Assembly: GCA_021154065.1 (NCBI GenBank)
Contig: JAJKJG010000247.1
Span: forward strand, 1 to 5,357
Source: Methylobacterium sp.
GTDB taxonomy: Bacteria; Pseudomonadota; Alphaproteobacteria; Rhizobiales; Beijerinckiaceae
DNA: 5,357 nt
Reading direction: 5' to 3'
The notes under the pieces were generated by a model. The model made no database searches and had not been told where the DNA came from. It worked only from the letters and a program-made list of their open reading frames with translations. Position 1 is the first letter of the stretch; every line of letters begins with the position of its first letter. The position numbers and the translations under genes were made by a program. Positions 5,051-5,357 of this stretch are shown here, piece after piece.

Positions 5051-5357
5051 TCAGAACAGCGAGCGCGCGGCGGCCGCCGCCGCGCCGACAAGCGGGGCCG
5101 GCACGATCCAGAACAGGAGGATCACGGCGCTCGCGAGGCCGAGCACGATCTTGAGCGCCGGCGCCATCGGCTCGAAGGCGCCGCGGGGCTCGTCGAAATA
5201 CATGATCTTGACGATGCGCACGTAGTAATAGGCACCGACGACGCTCGTCACTACGCCGATGACGGCGAGCGTCACGAGCCGGGCCTCGATCGCCGCGCCG
5301 AAGACGTAGAACTTGGCGAAGAAGCCGGCGAGCGGCGGCACGCCGGCGAGCGAGAAC
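5051..5357 (-). CDS. nuoN: NADH-quinone oxidoreductase subunit N, C-terminal 101 residues (5' end outside the window)
   Basis: Antiporter-like membrane subunit of respiratory complex I, one of the proton-translocating modules in the inner membrane. The fragment is open at the window edge and starts FSLAGVPPLAGFFAKFYVF, a hallmark of NuoN. The Lys in FFAKFY (fragment residue 15) corresponds to the conserved charged residue of the late proton half-channel. A further helix and YYYVRIVKIMYFDEP follow. The last hydrophobic helix (IVLGLASAVILLFWIV) leads to an Ala-rich end ARSLF and a TGA stop. The GTG at 5341 is internal, since conserved sequence continues upstream. nuoN is normally the last gene of the nuo operon; here birA follows after 4 bases, so the downstream genes may share nuo transcripts. 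Confidence 0.96.
   Translation of the reverse strand, partial: FSLAGVPPLAGFFAKFYVFGAAIEARLVTLAVIGVVTSVVGAYYYVRIVKIMYFDEPRGAFEPMAPALKIVLGLASAVILLFWIVPAPLVGAAAAAARSLF

Noticed and set aside
5047..5091. Upstream birA start (ATG at 5091) overlapping nuoN
   Set aside because: The added residues MSARRRPPRARCSER have no similarity to ligase N-termini and lie over the conserved nuoN end. ATG at 5046 fits the family length.
3590..5154. Plus-strand open frames of about 350 codons over rnj, the repeat and birA
   Set aside because: They run through the palindromic repeat and the antisense of conserved genes, and show no domain or ribosome site.
1..5357. Search for CRISPR arrays, insertion sequences, tRNA genes, toxin-antitoxin or defence genes
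   Set aside because: No direct repeat-spacer pattern, transposase, cloverleaf or relevant protein family was seen. The protein content is ordinary housekeeping.

Overview
The window is a compact, high-GC stretch of bacterial chromosome. It most likely comes from an alphaproteobacterium of the Hyphomicrobiales (Rhizobiales). Three things point there: the gene order nuoN - birA - rnj - mce - DUF1467 - proS, which I recognise as typical of that order; a short type-2 prolyl-tRNA synthetase; and a CCTCAT-CTGAGG-type intergenic palindrome of a kind common in those genomes. The genus cannot be fixed from this sequence alone.

All six protein genes lie on the minus strand, so transcription runs from high to low coordinates. 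The 3' end of nuoN (complex I membrane subunit) enters at 5357 and stops at 5051. A 4-base gap separates it from birA (biotin-protein ligase, 5046-4261). A 179-base gap follows, mostly filled by a 118-bp imperfect palindromic repeat (4120-4237). Next come rnj (ribonuclease J, 4081-2411), mce (methylmalonyl-CoA epimerase, 2392-1988) and a small DUF1467 membrane protein (1979-1653), with gaps of only 18 and 8 bases. A 390-base gap then precedes proS (1262 to beyond position 1), which is cut by the window edge about 20 codons before its expected end.

The most interesting part is that 390-base gap. On the plus strand, opposite to every gene, it holds a well-formed sigma-70-type promoter (GTGACA - 17 bp - TATAAG, 1467-1495), about 115 bases of structured non-coding sequence, and a strong intrinsic terminator (1617-1646) ending just before the DUF1467 stop codon. 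Together these make an independent small RNA gene of about 140 nt. The synteny and the opposite orientation fit my memory of the rhizobial alpha-r9 (Smr9C) sRNA locus beside proS, but I could not run a covariance-model search.

Functionally this is a housekeeping neighbourhood: respiration (NuoN), biotinylation of carboxylases (BirA), RNA processing and decay (RNase J), propionyl-CoA/methylmalonyl-CoA metabolism (Mce) and translation (ProS). BirA and Mce share a pathway, because propionyl-CoA carboxylase needs biotin and produces the substrate of Mce. I see no mobile element, CRISPR array, tRNA or rRNA gene, or defence-like system.
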